Assembly (NCBI RefSeq): GCF_023502345.1
Contig: NZ_JAMFLX010000020.1
Coordinates: forward strand, 20,376-84,375
DNA length: 64,000 nt
Direction of reading: 5' to 3'
Origin: Parendozoicomonas callyspongiae
GTDB lineage: Bacteria; Pseudomonadota; Gammaproteobacteria; Pseudomonadales; Endozoicomonadaceae
A program made the translations under genes and the position numbers. The stretch's first letter is position 1. Each line of letters begins with the position of its first letter. Below, piece by piece: positions 17,873-27,265 of this stretch. The notes below the pieces were generated by a model. That model did no database searches and had not been told where the DNA came from. It saw only the letters and a program-made list of their open reading frames with translations.

Positions 17873-18828
17873 TCAACCGGCTGCAGTCAAAGCCTCACGG
17901 CTTTGAACTGCCACAGGTTTTCAGAATTTTCCGGCGGCTGGAAAAGTATGTGGACTGGCCGGTTGAAATTGATATCACCGTCAGCCCAATGCCACGTTAC
18001 TCTCATTATGAAATCCTCAGTGTAACCCGGCACCACTGTGGGTGGAGAGTCGAATGCCGTGCTCCGGCACTCACTGGGTCTCGTGGTGTGTTGCCATTCT
18101 ATCTTCGCGATACGGCCCTGGCTTTGGAGATAGAGAATGGTGACCGAGCCATGGCTGATTTTTTCTCCATGTTTGAGGCACCGTGGCTGAGTCGTCTGGC
18201 AAGAGGCTGCAGCAAGTATGATCTGTGTGCCCTGAATGAAGAACCCAGAAGAGGCTATGAGCATCATGGTGTTCATGTTTCGACTCTGCTTGAGAAGCTC
18301 TTACCTCAGGCCCGCATGGGAGTTTATACAAGAACGGATCTGCTGCGATATACCTGCCTGATGGGACGATGGCACCGCCATCTTGAAGGTTTGCGTGCTG
18401 TCCTCAGTGACTATTTCCAGCTGAAAGTCGTTGTCAGGGCTGCAACACCGAGACGACACCGGCTGGCAGAAAATTCCCTGGTAAAACTCGGTGCGACTGG
18501 CGTTAACAATGAACTCGGGCATGCCATGCTGCTGGGGAGTGGTGGTTACTTAGACAGCTGGCGGATTGATATTTTGCTCATGCCTGTGAACAACAGAGAG
18601 CTGATGGATATTCTGAATAATCCCAGCCTGATCAGAGCAGTCAGCCATATAACCGGCCTTTATTTGGGAGATGGTACGCCATCGACAGTTTATGTCATGG
18701 CACACCGACGTTTTCTTCATACCCCTCCCATCAGTAGTAAAACGCTGTTTGCTCAACTGGGTCAGTCTTTCTGCCTGGCACCTGAGAGGCATCCTGACGG
18801 TGTCGTGCGAATTCGTATGTGTGTGTAA
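17836..18828 (+). CDS. tssG: T6SS baseplate protein TssG
   Basis: A 330-residue TssG (VasB/ImpH). The family pattern is present: PHGFELPQVFRIFRRLE near the start, LPFYLRDTALALE, DFFSMFEAPWLSRLARG, then LLRYTCLMGRWHRHLEGLRAVLSDYF and the C-terminal TPSTVYVMAHRRF region. It makes the wedge core with TssF. The start at 17836 lies inside tssF (37-base overlap), so it is coupled to tssF translation. Fifteen bases separate it from clpV. Confidence 0.94.
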   Translation: MSSASGPAGRTVINRLQSKPHGFELPQVFRIFRRLEKYVDWPVEIDITVSPMPRYSHYEILSVTRHHCGWRVECRAPALTGSRGVLPFYLRDTALALEIENGDRAMADFFSMFEAPWLSRLARGCSKYDLCALNEEPRRGYEHHGVHVSTLLEKLLPQARMGVYTRTDLLRYTCLMGRWHRHLEGLRAVLSDYFQLKVVVRAATPRRHRLAENSLVKLGATGVNNELGHAMLLGSGGYLDSWRIDILLMPVNNRELMDILNNPSLIRAVSHITGLYLGDGTPSTVYVMAHRRFLHTPPISSKTLFAQLGQSFCLAPERHPDGVVRIRMCV

Positions 18829-18843
18829 TTCCGGAGAATTGTT

Positions 18844-21468
18844 ATGGTCATGGTCAATCTCAAAAATCTTGTCTCACGACTTGATATGTCAGTGAGAAAA
18901 GCACTGGAGGCTGCTGCGGGGAGTGCCATGGCCCGAGGGCATCACGATATCGAGATTGAGCACTGGTTTCAGTCCATGCTGTCAGAAAAGAACAAAGAGC
19001 TGGGGCAGGTCATTGATGAGATGCGCCTGGACAGAAGCCGTATTGGTGATGATCTGCAATATCGCATTAATGGTTTTCGGACAGGGAATGATCGCCAGCC
19101 GGGTTTATCAACAGCTCTAGTTCAACTAGCTGAAAGTGCATGGCTGCTGGCCTCTATTGATTATCGGCGTAACTCGATAACAGCCATTGACCTGCTACTG
19201 GCAGAATTGGAGCGCGAAACCACCAAGCTGGGCGGTGAATCTCTCTCAAGGGAGTTTGAAAACATATCGGTAGAAGGGCTGAAGAAACTTGCGGGCCAGG
19301 TAACATCTCAGGTCGCAGGTGAAGGCGGTGCTGCCGGTGAAGCGGGCGCTGATATTCCAACTGAGGGAGGCGCTCTTGATAAATACACCATTAACCTCAC
19401 TGCTCAGGCCCGTGAAGGCAAGCTTGATCCTGTGATCGGACGTCATGGTGAGATTCGCAAAGCGATTGATATTCTCTGTCGTCGCCGACAGAACAACCCG
19501 TTGCTTGTTGGTGACCCGGGAACGGGCAAAACGGCCATTGTTGAAGGCCTGGCCCAGGCCATTGTGGCTGGTGAAGTTCCTGATCGCTTGAAAGGTGTGC
19601 AGCTAAGGACACTTGATCTGGCTCTGCTGCAAGCGGGAGCAAGTATTAAGGGGGAATTTGAAAATCGCTTAAAGGATGTTATCCGGGAAGTTCAGCAGGG
19701 TGTTGAACCGGTTATTGTTTTTATAGATGAAGCGCACACTTTGATTGGTGCCGGCGGAGCAAGTGGCCAGCATGATGCAGCCAACCTATTAAAACCCGCC
19801 CTGGCGCGTGGGGAGTTCCGGACAGTGGCAGCAACCACCTGGGCAGAATATCACCAGTATATGGAAAAAGATCAGGCTTTGGCCCGCCGCTTCCAGACCG
19901 TCAGAGTCAGCGAACCGACATCTGACGACTGTGTGCAGATATTGCGTGGGCTGACGAATTCCCTGGAAAGCCATCACGGTATCCGGGTGCTGGAAGAAGC
20001 CATGACATCTGCTGTGAATCTGACTATCCGCTATCTGCCCTCACGACGGTTGCCGGATAAGGCTATCAGTGTTCTGGACACAGCCTGTTCCCGCGTGGCA
20101 CTGGCCCGTCATGCCCGGCCGGAAAGGATTGAAGAGCTGGAGCAGGAAATACGGCGTTTGGAGCAGGAGGTTCAGTCCCGAGGAAGAGAAGCTCTGATTA
20201 TTGAGGAAACAGGGGAGAAACTTCCAGCTTTGAACAGCCGTCTTGAAGAAGTTCGTGCAACGCTGGAAAGCCTTAGAGAGCAATGGGAGACCGAGCAAAA
20301 GCTGGTTGCCGAGATGACGGAACTACAGGAGACCCTGGATGGTCAGTACTCCGAAGGGTTGGGAAAAGTTGATGAAGAAGTAAAAAATCGATATCTGGCC
20401 TGTCGTGAGGAACTCAATAAATGCCAGGGTGATCAGGGCCTGATGACCGCCGTTGTTTCTGAAGAGGTGATTGCAGATGTGCTGGCTTCATGGACCGGTA
20501 TCCCCCTGGGCAATATTGTTTCAGATGAAATGACCCGGTTGCGAACACTGGAAGACCGGCTGGCCGAGCGGGTGATTGGCCAGAAACACGCCTTGTCAGC
20601 TCTTGGGGAAAGTCTGCGGGTAGCGCGGGCGGGTCTGACTGATCCCAACAAACCTATCGGTGTACTGTTTTTTTGTGGACCAAGTGGTACCGGGAAAACA
20701 GAAACTGGTCTGGCTTTAGCAGATATCCTGTTCAGTGGTGAACAGGATCTGGTCACCATAAATATGTCAGAGTTCAAGGAAGAGCATAAGGTATCCATGC
20801 TTCTGGGCGCTCCTGCAGGTTATGTTGGTTATGGTGAGGGCGGTGTGTTAACGGAAGCGGTGCGCAGAAATCCCTACTGCATTCTGATGCTGGATGAGTT
20901 TGAGAAAGCTCACCCGGGTGTGCATGATATTTTCTACCGCATCTTTGATAAAGGTCGGATCAGTGACAGCGAGGGCAGGGAAGTCGATTTCCGAAATACT
21001 CTGATTATTCTGACATCCAATGCCGCTGCCCAGGATATCTCAGAAGCCTGCGAAGGTGATGAGGAAAGTGTCTGGCCCCAGACCCGTGAGCTTCTATCTC
21101 AAATCCGGCCAACTCTGGAGCAGTACTTTAAACCGGCTTTTCTGGGACGTATTGAAACGATTCCCTATTATCCCCTGACCCGTGATCAACTGAAAAAGAT
21201 TGGTGATATGGCTCTTAACAAACTGGAGAAGCGGGTAGTTGAGCATTATGGTGCCAGCTTTTCCTGCGATGACTCTGTGGTCGAACATCTTGTTGATCTG
21301 TGTGATGATCCCAATATCGGTGCCCGGGCAATTGAACATGCCATTAACCGGGTTCTGTTGCCAAATCTGGCTCAGACATGTATTGCCCGCCTTGGGGAGA
21401 GAGAGGAGATTAACAATATTACTGTGCACTGGAATGATGTTGTTGGGGCTGTATCAGAAATACAGTAG
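18844..21468 (+). CDS. clpV: T6SS sheath-recycling ATPase ClpV (TssH)
   Basis: An 874-residue AAA+ unfoldase. An N-terminal Clp_N domain ([13 protein letters not shown]) is followed by AAA1 with Walker [10 protein letters not shown] at about 223-231 and Walker [17 protein letters not shown], a long coiled-coil M domain (~420-520), and AAA2 with Walker [10 protein letters not shown] at about 612-620 and Walker [15 protein letters not shown]. The [12 protein letters not shown] segment and absence of the ClpP-binding tripeptide fit ClpV rather than ClpB. It pulls apart contracted TssBC sheaths. It is the last gene of the second tss operon. Confidence 0.97.
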   Translation: MVMVNLKNLVSRLDMSVRKALEAAAGSAMARGHHDIEIEHWFQSMLSEKNKELGQVIDEMRLDRSRIGDDLQYRINGFRTGNDRQPGLSTALVQLAESAWLLASIDYRRNSITAIDLLLAELERETTKLGGESLSREFENISVEGLKKLAGQVTSQVAGEGGAAGEAGADIPTEGGALDKYTINLTAQAREGKLDPVIGRHGEIRKAIDILCRRRQNNPLLVGDPGTGKTAIVEGLAQAIVAGEVPDRLKGVQLRTLDLALLQAGASIKGEFENRLKDVIREVQQGVEPVIVFIDEAHTLIGAGGASGQHDAANLLKPALARGEFRTVAATTWAEYHQYMEKDQALARRFQTVRVSEPTSDDCVQILRGLTNSLESHHGIRVLEEAMTSAVNLTIRYLPSRRLPDKAISVLDTACSRVALARHARPERIEELEQEIRRLEQEVQSRGREALIIEETGEKLPALNSRLEEVRATLESLREQWETEQKLVAEMTELQETLDGQYSEGLGKVDEEVKNRYLACREELNKCQGDQGLMTAVVSEEVIADVLASWTGIPLGNIVSDEMTRLRTLEDRLAERVIGQKHALSALGESLRVARAGLTDPNKPIGVLFFCGPSGTGKTETGLALADILFSGEQDLVTINMSEFKEEHKVSMLLGAPAGYVGYGEGGVLTEAVRRNPYCILMLDEFEKAHPGVHDIFYRIFDKGRISDSEGREVDFRNTLIILTSNAAAQDISEACEGDEESVWPQTRELLSQIRPTLEQYFKPAFLGRIETIPYYPLTRDQLKKIGDMALNKLEKRVVEHYGASFSCDDSVVEHLVDLCDDPNIGARAIEHAINRVLLPNLAQTCIARLGEREEINNITVHWNDVVGAVSEIQ

Positions 21469-21473
21469 GGTTC

Positions 21474-21511
21474 TTCCCATCTTGGGACATATGAATGACC
21501 TGAGATGGGAA
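21474..21511. repeat. Inverted repeat between convergent clpV and PA2817-like gene
   Basis: Eight-base perfect arms, TTCCCATC (21474-21481) and GATGGGAA (21504-21511), with a 22-base loop. It lies in the 53-base gap between two converging genes. No T-run follows on either strand, so it is at best a weak or Rho-assisted terminator. Confidence 0.4.
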
Positions 21512-21521
21512 CATGTAAACT

Positions 21522-21923
21522 CTAATTGAGTGACTGCCTGCGCGCTTCAACCCAGCTGAGTTCAGGGTTTTCAGTAATACGATCTTCAATTTTCTGGAAG
21601 GCATTGATCTCTTCATCTGTCATAAAGTGCAAACAGTCACCCCCAAGGAACCACAGCAGATCCCTTGGCACCAGAGGCGTAAGTTGGGGATGGTTGCCAA
21701 TAAAACTGAACAGCCAATTTTGTGCCAGGTACTGACCATCTGCAGGATTGCTGTCAAGCTCTTTGATGGCGGCTTTTAGACTATCCACTAACTCTTTCTG
21801 CTGCTCTTCCTGAACAATTTTTGCCAGCTCTTCAGGTAAGCGCTTGGCAAACTCGTCCAAAAGCATGCGATTAAATGAGAAAAAGTCACTCTTGTCGTTT
21901 TCTTTGCTGTTAGAGGCAGACAT
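21522..21923 (-). CDS. PA2817-like small conserved protein
   Basis: A 133-residue soluble protein. The centre, RDLLWFLGGDCLHFMTDEEI, resembles a Pseudomonas family named after PA2817; I give that name from memory and no function is known to me. The N-terminal half is helical and charged (KRLPEELAKIVQEEQQKEL). Start: the ATG at 21923 has an AGGG ribosome site nine bases upstream; a GTG at 21947 would add eight residues without support. It converges on clpV and is probably a housekeeping gene just outside the T6SS cluster. Confidence 0.65.
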   Translation of the reverse strand: MSASNSKENDKSDFFSFNRMLLDEFAKRLPEELAKIVQEEQQKELVDSLKAAIKELDSNPADGQYLAQNWLFSFIGNHPQLTPLVPRDLLWFLGGDCLHFMTDEEINAFQKIEDRITENPELSWVEARRQSLN

Positions 21924-22074
21924 GGCAATATCCCTGAAAATCGGCACAAACTAGACAAGCCTGGGTATATGGTCAAGGGATTTTTTATCAGTTAGCGGAT
22001 ATCACACTCTATTTTCGGGATTAATTCCTATAAAATCCGTTTTTTGTAATCGAAATATTCTGCAATGGAGTGCA

Positions 22075-22992
22075 ATGACCAAAGCACTGACAATCCGCAA
22101 GCTTCGTAAAACTTACGACAATGGCCATGAGGCTCTCAAAGGCATTGATCTCTCGGTAGAGCCCGGTGATTTTTTTGCCTTGCTCGGTCCGAATGGTGCC
22201 GGTAAATCGACCACTATTGGTATTATCTCCTCACTGGTTAATAAATCAGCCGGGCATGTTGATATCTTCGGTTATGATATTGATCATGATCTTGTGGCTG
22301 CCAAGTGCCATCTTGGTGTTGTTCCCCAGGAATTTAATTTCAACCAGTTTGAAAAGGTTCAGGATGTTGTCGTCACCCAGGCGGGTTATTACGGTATCCA
22401 TCACCGAGAAGCACGAAGGAACTCTGAGTCGTATCTGAAGCAGCTGGGTTTATGGGATAAGCGTGATACGCAATCCCGCATGCTGTCCGGTGGTATGAAA
22501 CGGCGGTTAATGATCGCGAGAGCATTAATACACCAACCACGTCTGTTGATTCTGGATGAACCGACAGCGGGTGTTGATATTGAACTTCGCCGTACTCTCT
22601 GGGATTTTATCAGTGAGATTAACAGTCAGGGGACAACAGTCATCCTGACAACGCATTACCTGGAAGAAGCCGAGCAGATGTGTAGCAATATCGCCATTAT
22701 TGATGATGGCTCTATTATCGAAAACACCAGCATGAAACAGTTGCTGCGCAAGCTTGATAAAGAGAGTTTCTTCCTTGATACCCGGCAGGTACTCCCTGAG
22801 CAGTCCATTTTTGCAGGATATGATGTTCGTCGTGTTGATGAACATACCCTTGAGGTTGAGGTGGGTAAAACCCAGGGATTGAATGGGTTGTTCCTGCAGT
22901 TGAATGAGCAGCAGATTGATGTTGTCAGCATGCGCAACAAATCTAATCGGTTAGAAGAGTTGTTTGTTGGTATGACCAATAAAGATAAGTAA
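22075..22992 (+). CDS. yadG: ABC exporter ATP-binding protein (YadG-like)
   Basis: A 305-residue ABC ATPase with every motif: Walker A GPNGAGKST (38-46), signature LSGGMKRR, Walker B LLILDEPTAGVD and H-loop TTHYLEEAEQM. It belongs to the drug/antigen (ABC-2 type) family and is closest in feel to E. coli YadG. The last ~80 residues form the usual regulatory extension (FVGMTNKDK end). It pairs with the permease gene 55 bases downstream; substrate unknown. The gap between them holds one copy of a recurring intergenic motif described separately. Confidence 0.93.
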   Translation: MTKALTIRKLRKTYDNGHEALKGIDLSVEPGDFFALLGPNGAGKSTTIGIISSLVNKSAGHVDIFGYDIDHDLVAAKCHLGVVPQEFNFNQFEKVQDVVVTQAGYYGIHHREARRNSESYLKQLGLWDKRDTQSRMLSGGMKRRLMIARALIHQPRLLILDEPTAGVDIELRRTLWDFISEINSQGTTVILTTHYLEEAEQMCSNIAIIDDGSIIENTSMKQLLRKLDKESFFLDTRQVLPEQSIFAGYDVRRVDEHTLEVEVGKTQGLNGLFLQLNEQQIDVVSMRNKSNRLEELFVGMTNKDK

Positions 22993-23000
22993 CCGCTTTA

Positions 23001-23051
23001 AACAGCCATAAGCGGATAATTAGAATTCGATTGAGTGTTTCAAGACCATGG
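23001..23051 (+). repeat. Intergenic element copy C (AACAGCCAT...CCATGG)
   Basis: Begins AACAGCCATAAGCGG and ends CCATGG, the latter containing the yadH start codon. It shares sixteen bases (AAACAGCCATAAGCGG) with copy B before gspG. A short flanking pair CCGCTT (22993-22998) / AAGCGG (23010-23015) could close a small hairpin, but unlike copies A and B it has no long internal stem. It may be a decayed or sequence-only relative. Confidence 0.4.
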
Positions 23052-23824
23052 GTTTGCAACAGAATTGGATAGCCTTCTGTACCATTTTTTTTAAAGAGGT
23101 CAGACGCTTTATGCGGATCTGGCCCCAGACACTTTTGCCACCGGCAATTACCATGTCACTGTATTTTGTGATTTTTGGCAGTGTTATCGGTTCCCGAATC
23201 GGAACGATGGGAGGTTTCGATTATATGACCTTTGTTGTTCCTGGTCTGGTGATGATGTCGGTGATTACCAACAGTTACAGCAATGTCTCATCCAGCTTTT
23301 ACAGCAATAAATTTCAGAAGAGTGTGGAAGAGCTGCTGGTTTCTCCGGTACCGAACTGGATTATTCTGGCGGGTTACGTACTGGGCGGCGTCGCACGTGG
23401 TTTGATGACAGCTTGTATTGTTATTGCTTTGTCGCTGTTTTTTGTTGATTTCCAGGTTTACAGCCTGCTGGCAACGATTCTGGCCGTGCTGCTGACATCG
23501 CTGATGTTTGCCCTTGGCGGATTTTTGAATGCGCTGTTTGCACGCAGTTTCGATGATGTCTCTATAATTCCTACATTTGTTCTAACGCCGTTAACTTATC
23601 TTGGCGGGGTGTTTTATTCAGTGAAGGTCCTGCCAGACTTCTGGCGGGGCGTTTCCCAGGCCAACCCCATTCTGTATCAGGTCAATGCCTTCCGTTATGG
23701 CATGCTTGGTTACAGTGGCGTAGTGGATCTGGATATCGCTTTCAGCATTATGGCTATAGCTGTCGCTGTTCTTTTTGTTGTGTGTCTGCATCTGCTGAAC
23801 ACAGGTAAGGGTTTGAGAAGTTAA
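23048..23824 (+). CDS. yadH: ABC-2 type permease (YadH-like)
   Basis: A 258-residue ABC-2 membrane protein with six predicted membrane helices. Family marks: FKEVRRFMRIWPQTLLPPAITMSLYFVIFG, GFDYMTFVVPGLVMMSVITN, FYSNKFQKSVEELLVSPVPN (cut here into its conserved parts) and TFVLTPLTYLGGVFYSV. It forms the channel for the ATPase coded just upstream; substrate unknown. The stop is one base from the queF start, so queF is probably on the same transcript. Confidence 0.93.
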   Translation: MGLQQNWIAFCTIFFKEVRRFMRIWPQTLLPPAITMSLYFVIFGSVIGSRIGTMGGFDYMTFVVPGLVMMSVITNSYSNVSSSFYSNKFQKSVEELLVSPVPNWIILAGYVLGGVARGLMTACIVIALSLFFVDFQVYSLLATILAVLLTSLMFALGGFLNALFARSFDDVSIIPTFVLTPLTYLGGVFYSVKVLPDFWRGVSQANPILYQVNAFRYGMLGYSGVVDLDIAFSIMAIAVAVLFVVCLHLLNTGKGLRS

Positions 23825-23825
23825 G

Positions 23826-24653
23826 ATGAGTAATACCGTAAACGATTCCCCGCTGGGCCAGCATAGCGAATATATCAGCCAGTACGATGCGGGGCTGCTG
23901 TTCCCGATTCCCCGGGTGCCGAAGTGGGAAGCCCTGGGTCTGGATGGAAGCAACCTGCCATTTAGTGGCTCTGATACCTGGAATGCCCTTGAGCTGTCCT
24001 GGCTGGACAGTAAGGGCAAGCCGGTGGTGATGGCTGGTGTTTTTATCCTGCCAGCCGGTTCTCCCAACATTATTGAGTCCAAGTCCTTCAAGTTATATCT
24101 GAACTCTTTTAATCAGACTCGTTTCAATGATGCTTCTGCAGTCAGGGATACCATGACCCGTGATCTTTCGGTTGCTGCTGGTGCACCTGTTCGGGTTGAG
24201 CTGCAAACCCTGCCTGAACTGGAAAGCAACGGTATACAGGCTGTTCAGGGAGATTGTATTGATGGACTGGATGTGGCCATTGATACTTATACGCTTGAAC
24301 CAGCTTTTTTACAGGCAGATTCTGGGAGTATCGTAACCGAGACTCTCTGTACTCACCTGCTGAAATCCAACTGTCCGGTCACTGGCCAGCCTGACTGGGG
24401 AACTCTGGTGATTGAATACACCGGTCCGAAACTGGATCATGAAGGTTTGCTGAAATATATCTGTTCCTTCCGTCAGCATCAGGATTTTCATGAGCAGTGT
24501 GTGGAAAGGATTTTTATGGATCTGAAACGCATCTGCGGCCTTGATAAGCTGACGGTTTATGCCCGCTATGTTCGTCGTGGAGGCCTTGATATTAACCCCT
24601 GGCGCAGTGATTGCGGTGGTGAGGCGGTTAATACCCGTCTGGCAAGACAGTAA
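23826..24653 (+). CDS. queF: NADPH-dependent 7-cyano-7-deazaguanine reductase QueF (long form)
   Basis: A 275-residue QueF that reduces the nitrile preQ0 to the amine preQ1 in queuosine synthesis. It is the long, tandem T-fold type found in E. coli. The catalytic Cys lies in LLKSNCPVTGQPDWG; the NADPH/substrate motif ESKSFKLYLNSFNQTRF sits in the N-terminal half, and the C-terminal part carries HEQCVERIFMDL. Acts in the cytoplasm. It starts one base after yadH and is followed by a strong terminator. Confidence 0.97.
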   Translation: MSNTVNDSPLGQHSEYISQYDAGLLFPIPRVPKWEALGLDGSNLPFSGSDTWNALELSWLDSKGKPVVMAGVFILPAGSPNIIESKSFKLYLNSFNQTRFNDASAVRDTMTRDLSVAAGAPVRVELQTLPELESNGIQAVQGDCIDGLDVAIDTYTLEPAFLQADSGSIVTETLCTHLLKSNCPVTGQPDWGTLVIEYTGPKLDHEGLLKYICSFRQHQDFHEQCVERIFMDLKRICGLDKLTVYARYVRRGGLDINPWRSDCGGEAVNTRLARQ

Positions 24654-24673
24654 GTATCCATGTTCAGAAAGGG

Positions 24674-24697
24674 GAAGGTGCTTAGGCACCTTTTTCT
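24674..24697 (+). terminator. Rho-independent terminator after queF
   Basis: Perfect stem AGGTGC (24676-24681) / GCACCT (24686-24691), loop TTAG, followed by a run of T's (24691-24695). It lies 20 bases past the queF stop. Confidence 0.88.
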
Positions 24698-24791
24698 CTG
24701 CCTGATAAAACAAAGCGGTACTGCGCTCTATTCAGGAGTATATGTATAGAGCTATGATGCCCTCAAATAAGAATAGAAGTGGAGTGATGTA

Positions 24792-25346
24792 GTGGATGCT
24801 ATCGAATTATTAATGACCAGAGTATCCGTTCCTGTCTTAACCGAGCCTGGACCATCAGATTGTGAAATTGATGTTCTGATCCAGGCTGCCTGCCGGGCCC
24901 CAGATCACGCTCGTCTGCAACCCTGGCGATTTATCAAAATCACCGGTGAGAGACGTCATGATCTGGGGGAGCTTCTGGTAAAGGCTGCACTGGCTCGCGG
25001 AGATAACCTGACTGAAGGTCAGGCAGACAGATTACGCAAAACCCCGCTGAGAGCTCCTGTACTCCTGCTACCCGTTCTGGTTTTCACAGAACATCCCAAA
25101 GTCCCTGAAGCTGAGCAGCTGCTTTCTCTGGGAGCCGCTGTGGGTAATATTCTCAATACGGCACATATCCTGGAGATTGGAGCCATGTGGCGTACCGGGC
25201 TGGTAAGTTATGAGCCCGTACTGGCAGAAGAGCTGGGACTGGCCAACAATGAAAAGCTTTATGGCTTTATCTATCTTGGTACGCCGGCTGCCGAGATGAA
25301 GTCTGTTCCCGAGGTTGATCCTGCCTATTTCCTTTCTGACTGGTAG
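24792..25346 (+). CDS. Nitroreductase family protein (YdjA-like)
   Basis: A 184-residue FMN-dependent nitroreductase-fold protein of the small YdjA class. Recognisable are the N-terminal LLMTRVSVPVLTEPGP, the FMN-phosphate loop RAPDHARLQPWRF, SLGAAVGNILNTAH and GAMWRTG, with KLYGFIYLGTP at the end. It should bind FMN as a homodimer and use NAD(P)H; the natural substrate is not known. Start: GTG at 24792 with GGAG seven bases upstream. It is a single-gene unit between two terminators. Confidence 0.9.
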   Translation: MDAIELLMTRVSVPVLTEPGPSDCEIDVLIQAACRAPDHARLQPWRFIKITGERRHDLGELLVKAALARGDNLTEGQADRLRKTPLRAPVLLLPVLVFTEHPKVPEAEQLLSLGAAVGNILNTAHILEIGAMWRTGLVSYEPVLAEELGLANNEKLYGFIYLGTPAAEMKSVPEVDPAYFLSDW

Positions 25347-25635
25347 AGAATGTCCAAATTGCTGTGGACGATTTGGAGAGATCAGAGGCGACAAGGATTG
25401 TTGCCTGACCTGAAGTTTACTGGCCCGATACCCGGCAACCGTCAAGCCGTTGTCTTACCTGCCTCAATCCTCTTTTTAACTGGCCAATAGGCAGTTTTTT
25501 AGTTCCTCAAAGAATAATGAAGCGAGATAAGATTCCTAAAAGTTGCGTCTCTCTCCTTTGGTGAACTTTATGCTTGAAACAATAGGGCAGTTGTAACTGC
25601 TTGTTTTTGATTGAGTTCAGGTCAGGAGGCAAAGG
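25347..25635. other. Intergenic leader before the SycD-like gene
   Basis: No gene is seen here. It holds an inverted repeat CCAAAT/ATTTGG (25354-25376), the terminator at 25478-25500, and a near-perfect palindrome GCAGTT-GT-AACTGC (25587-25600) followed by a T-rich patch. The palindrome lies 36 bases before the chaperone gene and could be an operator. No convincing sigma70 promoter pair was found. Confidence 0.5.
25478..25500 (+). terminator. Probable Rho-independent terminator of the nitroreductase gene
   Basis: Stem AACTGGCC / GGCAGTT with one bulged G, loop AATA, then six T's (25495-25500). It is 132 bases past the stop codon, so the transcript would have a long 3' tail. Confidence 0.65.
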
Positions 25636-26124
25636 ATGAGCGCTCTCAGGGATGTACTTGGCGCACTGGGTGGAGATCATCACCTGCTTGGGAAACTGCA
25701 GGATGGTGTCAGTATTGGTCAGTTCAAGCATGTCGATCAGGATTTGCTTGAGAGCATATATGCACTGGCTTTTAATCTCTACCAGGCAGGTGACTATGAG
25801 AAGGCCCGTCAGGTGTTTCTCTATCTTTCCTTCCATGATCATACTGATGCCCGTTTTCTCAGTGGCTTTGGTGCCAGCTGCTTTCGCACCGGTAACTTGG
25901 AACAGGCTGGAATGGTTCTGAAAAGTGCTGTTGAAATGGATGCCTTAGACCCAGGTCCAGCCCTGAATCTTGCCCATACCTATGACGCCCTTGGACAACC
26001 TGAACAAGCTCGTGATGCTTTGCTTCAGGTGATGGCCAGATCAGCCAAAAGCAGTGAGTACAAACCTCTGGCACAGATCGCCAGCAATATGATGGATAGA
26101 CTGGCTCCGCCAGCGGGAGAGTAA
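25636..26124 (+). CDS. SycD/LcrH-family T3SS class II chaperone
   Basis: A 162-residue all-helical TPR protein that matches SycD/LcrH/SicA chaperones: YALAFNLYQAGDYEKARQVF, then YLSFHDHTDARFLSGFGASCF (first repeat pair split here) and GPALNLAHTYDALGQPEQA. The HD-x(3-4)-F-x-GLGA-like stretch is the family hallmark. Such chaperones hold T3SS translocators in the cytosol until secretion. Ribosome site AGGAGG is optimal. One base separates its stop from the next gene, whose product is therefore the likely client. No T3SS apparatus gene is in the window, so the pair is isolated. A general TPR protein is the alternative. Confidence 0.82.
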   Translation: MSALRDVLGALGGDHHLLGKLQDGVSIGQFKHVDQDLLESIYALAFNLYQAGDYEKARQVFLYLSFHDHTDARFLSGFGASCFRTGNLEQAGMVLKSAVEMDALDPGPALNLAHTYDALGQPEQARDALLQVMARSAKSSEYKPLAQIASNMMDRLAPPAGE

Positions 26125-26125
26125 C

Positions 26126-27223
26126 ATGCCGGGTGGTGATGTAAGCGGAGCTGGCCGTAACCAGCACATTCATAGACACGAGCAAATGCAGAGGACATTG
26201 GAAACGGAAGCTCTGCAAAAGCAGGTTGGTGCCGGGGTTATCGGTAGTGGTAACAGTTTTAGTTATTACCAGGCTCCTAATCAGACTGTTGCCGGTGATT
26301 CCAGAATCATGCCACTGGCTCAGCCTCAGCCTGGTGCTATTGATACTCTGGGAACCATGAATATTAACGATATTCTCGCCCAGTTGAATGGCCTGAAAGC
26401 GGAGTCTGATGAGCGAATTACAGAAACCCAGACCCAGGCAACCCTGGCAAGCAGGGAAAAAAGAGAAACCCAGCGAGAGAAGAAAATCAGCCAACTCCAG
26501 GAGCAGTTAGATCAGGGGGCGAATGATAAGAAGGATAAATGCGCTACAGCAAAAATTGTTATTGGCGCATTGCTTGGTCCAATAGGTATTCCATTGATAG
26601 TTGCCGGAGCTCTAGATAAGAAGGCAGTCAGTGCAACCAATGCTGCTCATGACAAGGTGCTGCATCATCATTTTGGCCCACATATGGAGGCCGTTAACAG
26701 CTTTGAAAAAGAGTATGCCAAAGACAGCGTTAAGGATTCACTGCTTGGGCAGCCAATGGACCAGAGAAAGCACCAGGCCAAACTCGATGAATTAAAGGCT
26801 TCCGGGGCCATTGATCAGGAACTTCATGCCGATTTGAGTCAGATGGTTGCTGGGGGTGCTCCACCGGATGCTATTCATGACAGAATCTTGCTGGATGCCA
26901 TTGAAGCCTACGTCGATGCTGATATCCCGCCTTTGCAGGAAATAGACAACAACCTCGATAAACAAATCCAGGCCATGTCAGCGGATGATGTTGATGACAG
27001 CATAGACTCAGTTAAAAGTGATTTGAGTGAGGCGAAGAAGATGGCTGCCAGTGGTGATGCTGATGACTTTAATCTGTTCCTTGCTCAACTGGCCAGGGTA
27101 CTGGAAGAACAGGACGAGAGTATGAAGAAGGTCAAGGAAGATCTCTCAGAAGCAAATACCACTATTATTGGTGCTGCACAAAACCAGCACTCTATTCTTA
27201 GCCAGTCGAAACCGACTGTTTAA
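26126..27223 (+). CDS. Putative T3SS translocator/effector paired with SycD-like chaperone
   Basis: A 365-residue protein of no family I can name with certainty. Residues 1-85 are polar and lack a Sec signal; ~90-130 is a charged coiled coil; ~141-163 is a Gly/Pro-containing hydrophobic helix (IVIGALLGPIGIPLIVAGAL); ~285-350 is a second coiled-coil region. A single membrane helix framed by coiled coils is the layout of YopD-like minor translocators, and class II chaperones usually bind translocators, hence the call. Homology is inferred from architecture and neighbour only. An effector that inserts in host membranes is the main alternative. A strong terminator follows. Confidence 0.6.
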   Translation: MPGGDVSGAGRNQHIHRHEQMQRTLETEALQKQVGAGVIGSGNSFSYYQAPNQTVAGDSRIMPLAQPQPGAIDTLGTMNINDILAQLNGLKAESDERITETQTQATLASREKRETQREKKISQLQEQLDQGANDKKDKCATAKIVIGALLGPIGIPLIVAGALDKKAVSATNAAHDKVLHHHFGPHMEAVNSFEKEYAKDSVKDSLLGQPMDQRKHQAKLDELKASGAIDQELHADLSQMVAGGAPPDAIHDRILLDAIEAYVDADIPPLQEIDNNLDKQIQAMSADDVDDSIDSVKSDLSEAKKMAASGDADDFNLFLAQLARVLEEQDESMKKVKEDLSEANTTIIGAAQNQHSILSQSKPTV

Positions 27224-27235
27224 TTTGGTAAGAAT

Positions 27236-27262
27236 CAAAAAGGGCCCGAAGGGCCCTTTTTG
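27236..27262. terminator. Bidirectional Rho-independent terminator
   Basis: Perfect stem AGGGCCC (27241-27247) / GGGCCCT (27251-27257), loop GAA, with A's on the left and T's on the right, so it can stop both the translocator-like gene (+) and ycgN (-). Confidence 0.92.
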
Positions 27263-27265
27263 ATA

